Positions 17,943-26,470 of a stretch of DNA of 48,810 nucleotides are shown piece by piece (the first letter of the stretch is position 1; each line of letters begins with the position of its first letter). The notes under the pieces were generated by a model. That model had not been told where the DNA came from, ran no database searches, and saw nothing but the letters and a program-made list of their open reading frames with translations. Origin of the DNA: Clostridium sp. (GTDB lineage: Bacteria > Bacteroidota > Bacteroidia > Bacteroidales > Bacteroidaceae); the NCBI GenBank assembly GCA_023663705.1, contig JAMPGY010000006.1, forward strand, positions 66,247-115,056. Direction: 5' to 3'. Made by a program: the position numbers and the translations under genes.

Positions 17943-18941
17943 ATGAAAAGATATATCATTACATTATGCGGACTGTGGATGGGACTTGTATTTCTGTCGG
18001 CACAGACCGTGGTGGTGACACTCACCGTTGACGAACACAGCAGCCGTCCGGTAGTCCTCGGGCGCCTGCAGGACAATCTCTCTGCTTTGCTTACGGAAAT
18101 CAATGCGGCGCAGAAGGCCAACCGTGACCTCAATATTGTGGGGCTCCCGCTGAATGACTTTGCCAAAAAATCGCTTACGATGATGTGGGCCAACATTCAT
18201 TTCTATTGCGATGACGAGGAAGTGGTGGATCGCTGCTGGGTGTTTGAGGATAGCTACATGGTGAGGCAGATACCGTTGATTATCACACCGGAAGGAGAAT
18301 CATTCGGTAGCGGAACCTATCAGGAGGCCGTGGTGGACTTCGACCGCAACGGCAACATCACCGACTTCCGTTTTGCTCTGGATGCCCAGCTGGCCGAGGG
18401 TATGGAACGTTGCGGAGCCGAAGTGGAGGAAGACCGCCGCATGATGATTCTGCAGAACTGCGAACGCTTCCGCACGGCTTACAACACCAAGGATCTCGAC
18501 TTTCTGAAACTGATTTTCAGTGATGACGCCCTGATTATCACCGGTAGTGTGGTGATGGCCAAGCCCACCGAAAACAGTATCGGCGGCCAGAAGGTTGTGT
18601 ATAAGAAGCAAACCAAGCAACAGTATATATCCAATCTGCAGCGTGCCTTCGTTCGCAACAAGTGGATAGACGTGAAATTCAGTCAGATTGGCGACAATGG
18701 AGAGCAGGGCGGATGCCCCGGCATCACACGCTCGTCGGTCAATCCCAATATGTATGGGGTGCGCTTGCGCCAGGAATGGCGCTCGAGCAACTACAACGAC
18801 GAGGGTTATCTGTTTCTGTTGTGGGATTTCACCGATGAAGCCAAACCGGTGATTCATGTGCGCACCTGGCAGCCCGAATGGGTGGGCGGGGAGAAGTTGC
18901 CCGACAACGAGATATTCTCACTGACAGACTTTGACTTATGA
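17943..18941 (+). CDS. Exported protein with NTF2-like C-terminal domain (tubulin-like operon)
   Basis: This 332-residue protein has a signal peptide (YIITLCGLWMGLVFLSAQ). Residues about 22-150 form a beta-rich region of unknown family. Residues about 165-320 resemble a SnoaL/NTF2-like cone: a long first helix (NCERFRTAYNTKDLDFLKLIFSDDALI) and curved strands ending in FLLWDFTDEAKPVIHVRTWQPE. NTF2-like domains bind small ligands or act as protein-interaction modules; no catalytic residues can be assigned. Its last codon overlaps the next gene's first ATG as ATGA (18938-18941), a sign of coupled translation. Confidence 0.78.
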   Translation: MKRYIITLCGLWMGLVFLSAQTVVVTLTVDEHSSRPVVLGRLQDNLSALLTEINAAQKANRDLNIVGLPLNDFAKKSLTMMWANIHFYCDDEEVVDRCWVFEDSYMVRQIPLIITPEGESFGSGTYQEAVVDFDRNGNITDFRFALDAQLAEGMERCGAEVEEDRRMMILQNCERFRTAYNTKDLDFLKLIFSDDALIITGSVVMAKPTENSIGGQKVVYKKQTKQQYISNLQRAFVRNKWIDVKFSQIGDNGEQGGCPGITRSSVNPNMYGVRLRQEWRSSNYNDEGYLFLLWDFTDEAKPVIHVRTWQPEWVGGEKLPDNEIFSLTDFDL

Positions 18942-20473
18942 TTTCAACAAAACAGAACGACATGACAAAGAGACTTTTCGTGGCTTTGGCCGGTTGGCTC
19001 CTTGTGGCATACCTTTCGGCACAAAGCAACTACTTCTACAACTACCAGTTGAAGTCGGAAAGCAAAAGTGTGGCGCTCAACGGAAAGTCGCAATTGGTAG
19101 TTGTGTCTCCCCACAACGACCTGACGGCTGTTTTTGCCGGCAATGCAACGGTTCGGCTTGGTGCGCCAAAGGCTGTGAAAGACGGGTTGTATAGGTATAC
19201 GACACTTATTGACCTCTCTGCCGGAAAAGAAATAAAGGCGACTTTCGCTCGCAAGGGCTCTGCGCTGCAGACAGAGTTGAAGGAAGTGCTGAAACCCAAT
19301 TATAGTGTCACCTACAAGGTGGAAGAGGTGCAGACCCCCATCAGCCTGGATAACCAGACCGGCCGCAACATGAGTAGCAAGGTGCATGGCGAATCCGATC
19401 TGGAGTTCACTACCACTATTGAAGGACTTGAGGTGACGGTCAGCCCGGCATTGAAAAGCAGAATGACCCATTCACGCACGGCGGCCGGTGCCTATGTGAC
19501 AACCGTGAGCATAGCTATGGAAGCACTGAAGGCCAAACAGGCGGATTTGCAGGCTGTGGAACAGGAATATGCCGTGCTGACACAAGAACTCAACGAAGGA
19601 AAGATAACGGCTGATGATGTGGCTAAACTGGACCGTCAGGAAGAACTGGAGAAGAAGGTGGAAGAACTGAGCGCCGAATATGCCTCGATGTGCCAGGTGA
19701 CCGTGTCGGCACCCAAGAGCAACACGCTGGTGGTCTCTATCGAAGATTTGGCCGAAAATGAGCGGAGAGCCTATGCCGTGCTGCTGATGAAACAGATAGA
19801 GGAGAAATACAATACGAGCTACGATCAATATCTGTCCAACGCTCTGGCATCGGCAAAGACCTACAAATACAAGGCTGCCGCAGATTTCTACCGTCAGGCG
19901 GCAGAAGCTCCGGATGCTCCTGCGGACGGGAAGGCAACCTGTGCGGCCAGAGCTGCGGATATGGACAATTGTTTCGGTTGTATGGATATGGCCAACAAGG
20001 CTCTTCGCCGTCTGAAAACGGAGAAGGAGAAAGGTAGGATGGTGGACTACGGACTGCTGGAGGAATGCTACAACGTGGCGATTAAGAACTACGTGAGTCT
20101 GTATGAACTGACCAAGGACGAGGAGTTTGAAAAACGTGCGGACACGCTGGAAGAGGCTTTCCGTAAATTGGGCCTTGTGGTGGAAGGCAATGTGGTGGGC
20201 ACGGATTTCAAGGGCGGTGTTCTGCAGGAGGAGCCGGTGACCGGAGTGGATATCTATGCCACACCGGCCGGCAGCCGCGGTGTGGAAAAAGGAACCGCAG
20301 GCGACAAGGTCGGCTCGGTGGACGCGAAGGGGCACTACCACGTACAGTTGGAGCGCGGTAAATACGAAGGTCTGCTGTTTGTTCCCGTATCGCTCAAGGG
20401 ATACAAGAAAAACGCCTGGCAGAGTATCAAGGAGCAAAGACATGCCAAGATAGATGTGAAATTATACAAGTAA
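18938..20473 (+). CDS. Exported coiled-coil protein with beta C-terminal domain (tubulin-like operon)
   Basis: This 511-residue protein has a signal sequence whose core is LFVALAGWLLVAYLSAQ. The first about 170 mature residues are beta-rich. A coiled coil follows near residues 188-250 (ALKAKQADLQAVEQEYAVLTQELNEG; EELEKKVEELSAEYASM). A helical TPR-like region (about 280-395) comes next, and a C-terminal beta domain (about 405-511; TGVDIYATPAG, GSVDAKGHYHVQL) resembles transthyretin-like/CarboxypepD_reg folds. The function is unknown. The start at 18938 overlaps the preceding stop as ATGA; an ATG at 18962 would give a more standard signal peptide and cannot be excluded. Confidence 0.75.
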   Translation: MISTKQNDMTKRLFVALAGWLLVAYLSAQSNYFYNYQLKSESKSVALNGKSQLVVVSPHNDLTAVFAGNATVRLGAPKAVKDGLYRYTTLIDLSAGKEIKATFARKGSALQTELKEVLKPNYSVTYKVEEVQTPISLDNQTGRNMSSKVHGESDLEFTTTIEGLEVTVSPALKSRMTHSRTAAGAYVTTVSIAMEALKAKQADLQAVEQEYAVLTQELNEGKITADDVAKLDRQEELEKKVEELSAEYASMCQVTVSAPKSNTLVVSIEDLAENERRAYAVLLMKQIEEKYNTSYDQYLSNALASAKTYKYKAAADFYRQAAEAPDAPADGKATCAARAADMDNCFGCMDMANKALRRLKTEKEKGRMVDYGLLEECYNVAIKNYVSLYELTKDEEFEKRADTLEEAFRKLGLVVEGNVVGTDFKGGVLQEEPVTGVDIYATPAGSRGVEKGTAGDKVGSVDAKGHYHVQLERGKYEGLLFVPVSLKGYKKNAWQSIKEQRHAKIDVKLYK

Positions 20474-20499
20474 TACTAACTAAACAAAAAATCCAATCA

Positions 20500-21267
20500 A
20501 TGAAACATGTAATGAAATTGAGCCTGCTGGCTTTGACATTCCTGATGTGTGTGCCGGCTTTTGCCGACAAGAAGGAAAAGCAGAAGAAGGAGAAGAAACC
20601 CTACGAATGGGTGATGCCCGAACTGACCGGAAACGAGAGCTTTGACAAATATCTGCTCACCTGTGACACGATGTTCAGCCGGGTGAAATCTTATAAGGAT
20701 GGCATAACCTTTTATGAAGTGAAGAAAATCCAGATCATGGATGCGAACGGTGCCGTGATGACGGATGAGAATGGAAATCCCAAGGAGGTGTATGTCGTGG
20801 TGGACGAAAATAACACCATCCGTGGTGCCGGACAGGCTCTGGCACAGTATCTGCAGATGACATTAGCCGGTACAAATCTGGTACTCGATATGGCCAATGT
20901 CACTCTGCTCACCGCCAGTGCCACAACGGCGCTGCCCAGTCTGGGATTGGGAGCCATCAGCTACGGCAAGTATGTGAAGGCCGGTCCGAAACTCGTAGGT
21001 ATGGCCTCTTCCGAAATCAAAGGTATCGTGAAGGATTGCCGTGCACAGGCGCGCAGCATCAAAGCTTACAAAAAGAATTTCTCGGAGAAAGGTGAACTGC
21101 TGAATCCTCAGGCCGACCCGTCGGACATCGACGGCACGAACTTTGCCGATGTGCCTGTGGTGCAGAAGCCCCAGGCCGAATATGAGAAGGAGATTCTGTC
21201 GGCAGCGGAGGAAGACAAGAACGCTGAACCGACAGACGATGATGCCTTCAACGACATGGATTTCTAA
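20500..21267 (+). CDS. Exported protein of unknown function, last gene of tubulin-like operon
   Basis: This 255-residue protein has a signal peptide (LSLLALTFLMCVPAFA), then a strongly basic stretch (DKKEKQKKEKKPYEW) and an alpha/beta core (YVVVDENNTIRGAGQALAQYLQ). An Ala/Thr/Leu/Gly-rich segment (about 120-155, including NVTLLTASATTALPSLGLGAISYG) could be a second hydrophobic helix or amphipathic hairpin. The tail is very acidic (AAEEDKNAEPTDDDAFNDMDF). Opposite charges at the two ends are a visible oddity. I recognise no family. It starts 26 nt after the previous gene and is followed by the strong hairpin at 21309-21356. Confidence 0.75.
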   Translation: MKHVMKLSLLALTFLMCVPAFADKKEKQKKEKKPYEWVMPELTGNESFDKYLLTCDTMFSRVKSYKDGITFYEVKKIQIMDANGAVMTDENGNPKEVYVVVDENNTIRGAGQALAQYLQMTLAGTNLVLDMANVTLLTASATTALPSLGLGAISYGKYVKAGPKLVGMASSEIKGIVKDCRAQARSIKAYKKNFSEKGELLNPQADPSDIDGTNFADVPVVQKPQAEYEKEILSAAEEDKNAEPTDDDAFNDMDF

Positions 21268-21308
21268 GCAAAGAGACAGTTTGCCCGAGTGTGCCATCGG
21301 TGCGTAGG

Positions 21309-21356
21309 AACAAAAGAAACGGTATGGCCGATACGGTCAATACCGTTTCTTTTGTT
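21309..21356 (+). terminator. Strong terminator hairpin closing the tubulin-like operon
   Basis: The arms AACAAAAGAAACGGTAT (21309-21325) and its exact complement (21340-21356) give 17 perfect base pairs, with extra inner pairing. The 3' arm is T-rich, and the AT-rich base lets it work on either strand. It directly abuts the promoter of the next gene. Confidence 0.85.
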
Positions 21357-21364
21357 TACCTTTG
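21357..21364 (+). promoter_or_regulatory. -7 box of the gph-like gene
   Basis: TACCTTTG begins at the base after the terminator's 3' arm. The ATG follows at 21396. There is no visible -33 element because the upstream 50 bases are the hairpin. Confidence 0.55.
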
Positions 21365-21395
21365 TCCAGCATAGTTTAATCATACAGACACACGG

Positions 21396-22082
21396 ATGAA
21401 GCGGAACATTACAACGGTGATATTCGACTTGGACGGCACTTTGCTGGATACGTTGCAGGATTTGGCGGACAGCGCGAATCATGCCTTGTGCGCCAACGGA
21501 CTTCCGGAACGCACGGTGGAGGAGGTGAGAACGTTTGTGGGCAACGGGGTGAGGCTGCTGATGGAGCGTGCTGTGCCCGGAGGGGCAGGGCACCCGCAGT
21601 TTGAAAAGATTTTCGCGGACTTCAAGGCGCACTATATGCACAATTGCCGCAACAAGACGGGACTTTATCCCGGCATCAACCGTCTGCTGCACGAGCTGAA
21701 GCAACGGGGCTACCGCCTAGCCATCGTGTCCAACAAACTGCAAAGCGGGGTGACGGAACTCTATCGGGCGTATTTCCGGGATACGGTGGACGTGGCGATA
21801 GGCGAGCGCCCGGAACTGCGGCGCAAACCGGCTCCTGATATGGTGGAACTGGCATTGCGGGAACTGGGCTGCGACCGTGCGGAGGCCGTGTATGTGGGTG
21901 ATTCGGAGGTGGACGTTGAGACGGCCCGCCAGGCAGGTCTGCCCTGTCTGTCGGTGCTGTGGGGCTTCCGCCACCGCGACTTCCTCATTAGCAAAGGGGC
22001 CACCCGTCTGATGGATAGCCCCTCCGATATTCTTGCCTGGCTGGAGGCGGAAAACGCTTCCGCTCAGTCCTCCAGCGAATAG
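21396..22082 (+). CDS. gph: HAD-superfamily phosphatase, phosphoglycolate phosphatase-like
   Basis: This 228-residue cytosolic hydrolase has all HAD motifs: motif I FDLDGTLLDT (nucleophile Asp11, acid/base Asp13), motif II IVSNK, motif III KPAPDM and motif IV YVGDSEVDVETA. The helical C1-type cap lies between motifs I and II. It fits the Gph/PGP subfamily, which removes phosphate from 2-phosphoglycolate formed in DNA repair, although substrates in this family vary widely. The last 19 nt overlap the end of the convergent SIMPL-domain gene, so the two transcripts are antisense at their 3' ends. Confidence 0.88.
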   Translation: MKRNITTVIFDLDGTLLDTLQDLADSANHALCANGLPERTVEEVRTFVGNGVRLLMERAVPGGAGHPQFEKIFADFKAHYMHNCRNKTGLYPGINRLLHELKQRGYRLAIVSNKLQSGVTELYRAYFRDTVDVAIGERPELRRKPAPDMVELALRELGCDRAEAVYVGDSEVDVETARQAGLPCLSVLWGFRHRDFLISKGATRLMDSPSDILAWLEAENASAQSSSE

Positions 22083-22765
22083 TCGATGGTAGACACCACG
22101 CGCACGCGTTTGATGTAAGGTGTGTTGGCATCGCGGTCGTCTATGCTGAACTGCCCTTGGTAGGCACGCTTGATAGATCCCAGTTCGCTCTCGCTGTCTT
22201 TGGCAAACTTCTCTGCGGCGATGCGGGCATTCTTGGTGGCCTCCTCAATCATCTGAGGCTTGATTTTGTTGAGGCTCGTGTATTCGTACTGCACGTTGTA
22301 GCGGTAGTCGCCGCTTGTGATGGCAATGCCCTGCTTCAGCAGTTCGCTCTGCTCGTTGATGAGTTTGCGCACCAAATCCACTTTGTTGGACGTGACCGTG
22401 ATGACGGAAGTCACTTGATAGCGGAACAGCTGGGGAGCGTTGTCGTAACGGTCGGCCTGCTTGTCGTTGATTTCGGGTGCGTTGACTGTAATCTCCTCAT
22501 CGGTGATGCCTTTCAGCTTCAGGAAATCCACGATCGTGCGGTTGGTGCTTTTGATTTTATTGTACAGTTCGGGCAGGTCGTTGCCCAGTTCTTTGTACAT
22601 CAGAGGCCAGGTCACCTTGTCGGCGGCCACTTCCATCTCGGCCAGGCCCTTCACGTTCACCACACGGTCCCGGTTGGTAAAACCGTCGAGACCCTTCTTG
22701 ACAAAATATCCTGAGGCAATCAGTCCTACAGACAGGATGGCGGCCTCCAGTTTCAAATTAGCCAT
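22064..22765 (-). CDS. SIMPL-domain (DUF541) envelope protein
   Basis: This 233-residue protein begins with one hydrophobic segment (LEAAILSVGLIASGYFVKKGL), a signal anchor or uncleaved signal. The SIMPL domain follows: VVNVKGLAEMEVAADKVTWPL, a central region, and ITSGDYRYNVQYEYTSLNKIKPQMIEEATKNARIAAEKFA, the usual helix of the DUF541 fold. Family members are envelope proteins of poorly known function, some linked to stress. The frame extends upstream to 22801, but the ATG at 22765 gives the proper signal segment and lies downstream of a weak -7-like sequence (TACCTTGG, 22798-22805). It overlaps gph tail to tail. Confidence 0.88.
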   Translation of the reverse strand: MANLKLEAAILSVGLIASGYFVKKGLDGFTNRDRVVNVKGLAEMEVAADKVTWPLMYKELGNDLPELYNKIKSTNRTIVDFLKLKGITDEEITVNAPEINDKQADRYDNAPQLFRYQVTSVITVTSNKVDLVRKLINEQSELLKQGIAITSGDYRYNVQYEYTSLNKIKPQMIEEATKNARIAAEKFAKDSESELGSIKRAYQGQFSIDDRDANTPYIKRVRVVSTIDYSLED

Positions 22766-22947
22766 GTTCGTTTTCAATATATGGGTTAATATAGAAGCCA
22801 AGGTACAATATTATCTTAATATTGGCAAGTGGGCCGTGATAAATATTCTTAATGTCTCTGTAAACGTCGGAGACGGAGCCGGTGTTTTTTATATATAGGA
22901 TAGCAATAAATAACAACAGAGAATATGACTATTATCCATATTTTGTA

Positions 22948-22955
22948 TATCTTTG
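22948..22955 (+). promoter_or_regulatory. -7 box of the FucP-type transporter gene
   Basis: TATCTTTG is a perfect TAnnTTTG box, 43 nt before the start codon. The rest of 22806-22998 is AT-rich intergenic sequence. It holds only a weak 7-bp inverted repeat at 22854-22874, for which I assign no role. Confidence 0.6.
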
Positions 22956-22998
22956 CCGCTCAATGCTAACTTGATTTAATGACCTACGGAAACGCGAC

Positions 22999-24423
22999 AT
23001 GAACATGAAAAAGAACGAATCCTTTTTGCGCAAGGATGGCCAAAGTCTGATCCTGCCTTTTATTTTGGTTACTGTATGTTTTGCTTTATGGGGCTTTGCC
23101 AACGATATCACGAATCCGCTGGTGGAGGCGTTTTCCAAGATATTCCGCATGAACGTTACTCAGGGTGCCCTGGTGCAGACGGCCTTCTACGGGGGATATT
23201 TCGTGATGGCCTTTCCGGCCGCCCTGTTCATCCGCCGTTATTCCTATCGGGCCGGTGTGTTGCTTGGGCTGTTTCTTTATGCTTTGGGAGCACTGTTGTT
23301 CTTTCCGGCCAAGATGGCGGGCACATTCCCCGTCTTCCTGCTGGCTTACTTTGTGCTGACTTGCGGTTTGTCGTTTCTCGAGACCAGCTGCAACCCTTAC
23401 ATCCTGTCGATGGGGGCGCCGGCCACGGCTACCCGTCGGCTCAATCTGGCCCAGTGCTTCAACCCCATCGGTTCACTGTCCGGCATGGCGGTGGCCATGG
23501 TGTTCATTCAGGCTCAGATTAATCCGGCCGGTATGGCCGAGCGTGAGTTGTGGGACGAGGCCACATTCCGTGAGGTGATGAACTCCGATTTGACTGTGCT
23601 CATCCGCCCCTATCTGTGGGTAGTGGCAGTGATTGCCGTGCTGTTCGTTTTGCTCTGTTTTGTCCGTGTGCCGTCGGTATCGGGACGGGAAGAGAAGAAA
23701 ATCAGCAACCGCGAGGCCTTGCGCCGTTTGTGGACTCTGCCCCGCTATCGCGAGGGCGTGGTGGCGCAGTTCTTCTATGTGGGTGCGCAGATTATGTGCT
23801 GGACGTTCGTCATCCAGTATGGCAAATATCTGCTGATGCACGATGCGTCGGTGATGGACAGCGGACTGATGCAGGCGGCGATGAGCGTGCTGAGCGTGCT
23901 GGATGCGGATACCTATGCCGCCATACAGTCCTCGCCGGTCATCACGGAGGCGCATGCGGCCATCCTGTCGCAGATGGTGAACATCATGGCCATGGCCGGG
24001 TTCTGCGTCAGCCGTTTTGTGTGCACCTTCCTGTTGCGCTATATCCCGGCCGGTCTGTTGCTGGGCTGTTTTGCGCTGATGGCCTGCGGATTCACGCTGT
24101 GTGTCATCTTCTCTCAGGGCATTGCGGGTCTGTGTGCCCTCATCGGCATATCGGTGTGCATGTCGCTCATGTTCCCCACCATCTACGGCATCGCTTTGGA
24201 AGGCATGGGTGAGGAGGCTAAGTTCGGTGCAGCCGGTCTCATCATGAGTATTCTGGGCGGTTCGGTGCTTCCTCCTTTGCAGGGAGCCATCATCGATGCG
24301 GGTGATGCCCGGGGTATGCTGGGGGCTTTGCCGTCTGTCAATCTCTCGTTTGTGCTTCCGCTCATCAGTTTTGTCGTGATTGGTATTTACGGCTATCGGG
24401 TGTATAGCCGGCGGTTGGCTTGA
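22999..24423 (+). CDS. MFS sugar:proton symporter, L-fucose permease (FucP) type
   Basis: This 474-residue inner-membrane protein has about twelve transmembrane helices. It shows FucP/GluP-family features: PFILVTVCFALWGFANDITNPLVEAF in helix 1, QTAFYGGYFVMAFPAA in helix 2, LETSCNPYILSMGAP, LNLAQCFNPIGS in the first half, and FPTIYGIALEGMG in the second. Members import L-fucose, glucose/galactose or related hexoses with protons. No fucose or other sugar-catabolic gene is adjacent, so the sugar cannot be told. Met3 is an alternative start. It is followed by a strong hairpin at 24478-24527. Confidence 0.9.
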   Translation: MNMKKNESFLRKDGQSLILPFILVTVCFALWGFANDITNPLVEAFSKIFRMNVTQGALVQTAFYGGYFVMAFPAALFIRRYSYRAGVLLGLFLYALGALLFFPAKMAGTFPVFLLAYFVLTCGLSFLETSCNPYILSMGAPATATRRLNLAQCFNPIGSLSGMAVAMVFIQAQINPAGMAERELWDEATFREVMNSDLTVLIRPYLWVVAVIAVLFVLLCFVRVPSVSGREEKKISNREALRRLWTLPRYREGVVAQFFYVGAQIMCWTFVIQYGKYLLMHDASVMDSGLMQAAMSVLSVLDADTYAAIQSSPVITEAHAAILSQMVNIMAMAGFCVSRFVCTFLLRYIPAGLLLGCFALMACGFTLCVIFSQGIAGLCALIGISVCMSLMFPTIYGIALEGMGEEAKFGAAGLIMSILGGSVLPPLQGAIIDAGDARGMLGALPSVNLSFVLPLISFVVIGIYGYRVYSRRLA

Positions 24424-24477
24424 ATATTGTCTGTGGACGGAGCCTTTCTGAAAGCCTGTATCTGATACCATACTATA

Positions 24478-24527
24478 ACGAATCTCCGCCGATAGCTCAG
24501 GATAAATAGCTGTCGGCGGAGATTCGT
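24478..24527. terminator. Bidirectional terminator hairpin between convergent genes
   Basis: Arms at 24478-24497 and 24508-24527 form 20 pairs with one G-U, around a 10-nt loop. The hairpin lies between the convergent transporter gene and tyrA. T-tracts are weak (GTTTATA), so it may act mainly as a shared 3'-end structure. Confidence 0.75.
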
Positions 24528-24569
24528 TTATAGGATAGGGGGCATCGTGCTGTCCGGGCAGAACCGTAG

Positions 24570-25343
24570 TTACTGAATGTTGGCCCGTATCTTGCGCAGG
24601 TAGTTGTCCAGTTGCTCCTCGTCGTGCCGCTCGATGATGTCAATGAGCATTTTCATTTCCGAACAGATGTTGCTCACCTGTTTTTTGGTGCGGGGGTTGA
24701 ACAGAATCTCACGCAACAGACAATCATCCTCACCCAGCACGCCGCGTGCTATCTTCAGGTGACGCTTGAAGGTGGTGCCCGGGGCATCCTGATGTTTCAT
24801 GACGGCCGAGAACACGAAGGTGGACACAAACGGGATGCTCAGCGAATAGGCCATCGTCTCGTCGTGCTCCACAAAGGTGTATTCGCAGATATTCAAGCCC
24901 AACCGGTTGTAAAGGTCGCGGAAGAAGATGCGTCCCATGTAGTCACCCTCGTTGATGACGATGGCGTTCTCGTGGCTCAGGTTGCCCAGGTTGGCAAACG
25001 TGGGGCCGAACATGGGGTGGGTGCTCACGTAGCGCATGCCGCAAGCTTCGTAGAACTCCTTGAAGCCGGTCTTCACGGACGAGATGTCGCTGATGATGCA
25101 GTCCTTGGACAGGTGCGGCATCACTTGGCGGAACACATCGAGCGTATACTTCAGTGTCACGGCGTTGATTACCAGTTCAGGGTCGAACGCGTCAATCTCG
25201 TCCATCGAGGTGAAGCGCTGCGTGTTGTAGAGAAAACGCAGGCGGCGCGGTTCCACGTCGTAGACGGCCATCTCGTGGTCGAAGCTCAACAGGTCGGTGA
25301 AGAAGGTGCCCATCTTGCCGGCACCCAATATCAATATTCTCAT
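24570..25343 (-). CDS. tyrA: Prephenate dehydrogenase (tyrosine biosynthesis)
   Basis: This 257-residue cytosolic enzyme makes 4-hydroxyphenylpyruvate from prephenate with NAD(P). The dinucleotide motif is GAGKMG (residues 7-12). The catalytic region contains SDISSVKTGF and the conserved STHPMFGPT, with the family histidine, followed by helical dimerisation segments. At 257 residues it is a minimal TyrA without an ACT domain, so feedback control would have to come from elsewhere. It is the last gene of the pheA operon, 24 nt after the DAHP synthase-chorismate mutase gene that supplies its substrate. Confidence 0.93.
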   Translation of the reverse strand: MRILILGAGKMGTFFTDLLSFDHEMAVYDVEPRRLRFLYNTQRFTSMDEIDAFDPELVINAVTLKYTLDVFRQVMPHLSKDCIISDISSVKTGFKEFYEACGMRYVSTHPMFGPTFANLGNLSHENAIVINEGDYMGRIFFRDLYNRLGLNICEYTFVEHDETMAYSLSIPFVSTFVFSAVMKHQDAPGTTFKRHLKIARGVLGEDDCLLREILFNPRTKKQVSNICSEMKMLIDIIERHDEEQLDNYLRKIRANIQ

Positions 25344-25367
25344 GATGTGGGTCTCCTGATAGATGCG

Positions 25368-26435
25368 TTATTTGTTGATGATTTCAATCTGTTGCCTCAC
25401 GCTTTCGCCGTGGATGGCCTCGTACACCGTCTTCACGAACTCCGGGTTCATGCCGCACATGGCACCCTGCGCACCACGTTTGTCCAGAATCTCGCTGTAG
25501 CGTCCGGTCTGCACCACGGGCATGTTGTGCTCCTTCTTGTAGGTGGCTATCTCGCGGCTGATGCGCATGCGCTTGGTGAGCAGGTCTATCAGCGTGTCGT
25601 CCAGTTCGTCAATCTGCTTGCGCAGGGCGGACAGGCTCTCGGTGGTCTCCTTGCTGTCGCGTATCACCAGACGGTCCAGGATGAAGTCGAGCACATCGGG
25701 CTGCACCTGCTGCTTGGCGTCGCTCCATGCGCAGTCCGGGTTGCAGTGGCTCTCCACGATAAGTCCTTCAAAGCCCATGTCCATGGCCTGCTGACAGAGC
25801 GGAGCGATGAGGTCGCGGCGGCCGCCGATGTGGCTCGGGTCGCAGAAGATGGGCAGGTTGGGATAGCGGCGGTGCAATTCGATGGGCAGATGCCACATGG
25901 GGGCATTGCGGTATATCTTCTGGTCGATGCTGGAGAATCCGCGGTGGATGGCACCCAGGCGCTTGATGCCGGCACCGTTGATGCGTTCCAAGGCGCCCAC
26001 CCACAGTTCCACGTCGGGGTTGACGGGGTTCTTCACCAGGATGGGGATGTCCACACCGCGCAGCGAGTCGGCCAGTTCCTGCATGGCAAAGGGGTTGGCC
26101 GTGGTGCGGGCGCCCACCCACAACAAATCCATACCGGCTTTCAGTGCCAGTTCCACGTGGTGCGGGGTGGCCACCTCGGTGGTGATGAGCATGCCGGTCT
26201 CCTCCTTCACGCGTTGCATCCAGGGTAGTCCGGCCTCGCCTACGCCCTCAAAGCCTCCGGGTTTGGTGCGCGGTTTCCAGATGCCGGCGCGGAACACCTT
26301 ACACCCTTTGGCGGCCAGTTGGCGGGCGGTTTCCATCACTTGTTCTTCTGTCTCGGCGCTGCAGGGGCCGGCGATGACTCTTGGTCTTGTGTTTCCCGTT
26401 CCGGGCAACGACAGGGGTTGTAATTCTAAATCCAT
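25368..26435 (-). CDS. Bifunctional DAHP synthase / chorismate mutase (C-terminal AroQ)
   Basis: This 355-residue enzyme performs the first shikimate step and the chorismate-to-prephenate branch step. Residues about 15-260 are a small type I-beta, KDO8PS-like DAHP synthase (VIAGPCSAETEEQV; FRAGIWKPRTKPGGFEGVG; GARTTANPFAMQELAD; NPDVELWVGALERING). Residues about 270-355 are an AroQ chorismate mutase (LRKQIDELDDTLIDLLTKRMRISREIATYKKEHNMPV). A C-terminal mutase fusion is the arrangement known in Bacteroidetes such as Prevotella and Porphyromonas, where the mutase gives prephenate feedback. The frame extends upstream to 26774, but that part is antisense-like sequence within the aminotransferase gene; the ATG at 26435 fits. 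Confidence 0.94.
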   Translation of the reverse strand: MDLELQPLSLPGTGNTRPRVIAGPCSAETEEQVMETARQLAAKGCKVFRAGIWKPRTKPGGFEGVGEAGLPWMQRVKEETGMLITTEVATPHHVELALKAGMDLLWVGARTTANPFAMQELADSLRGVDIPILVKNPVNPDVELWVGALERINGAGIKRLGAIHRGFSSIDQKIYRNAPMWHLPIELHRRYPNLPIFCDPSHIGGRRDLIAPLCQQAMDMGFEGLIVESHCNPDCAWSDAKQQVQPDVLDFILDRLVIRDSKETTESLSALRKQIDELDDTLIDLLTKRMRISREIATYKKEHNMPVVQTGRYSEILDKRGAQGAMCGMNPEFVKTVYEAIHGESVRQQIEIINK

Positions 26436-26470
26436 AGTCTTTATGTTTTTGTTTTTTGGTACGGTGGTAA

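Noticed and set aside
22854-22874. Seven-base inverted repeat before the FucP-type gene
   Set aside because: Short, with a G-T mismatch and not followed by a T-run; it is too weak to call a terminator or operator.
24612-26228. Plus-strand ORF of 538 codons opposite tyrA and the DAHP synthase gene
   Set aside because: Antisense shadow: both opposite genes have all catalytic motifs, and the translation looks like a mirror composition rich in His, Val and Gln.
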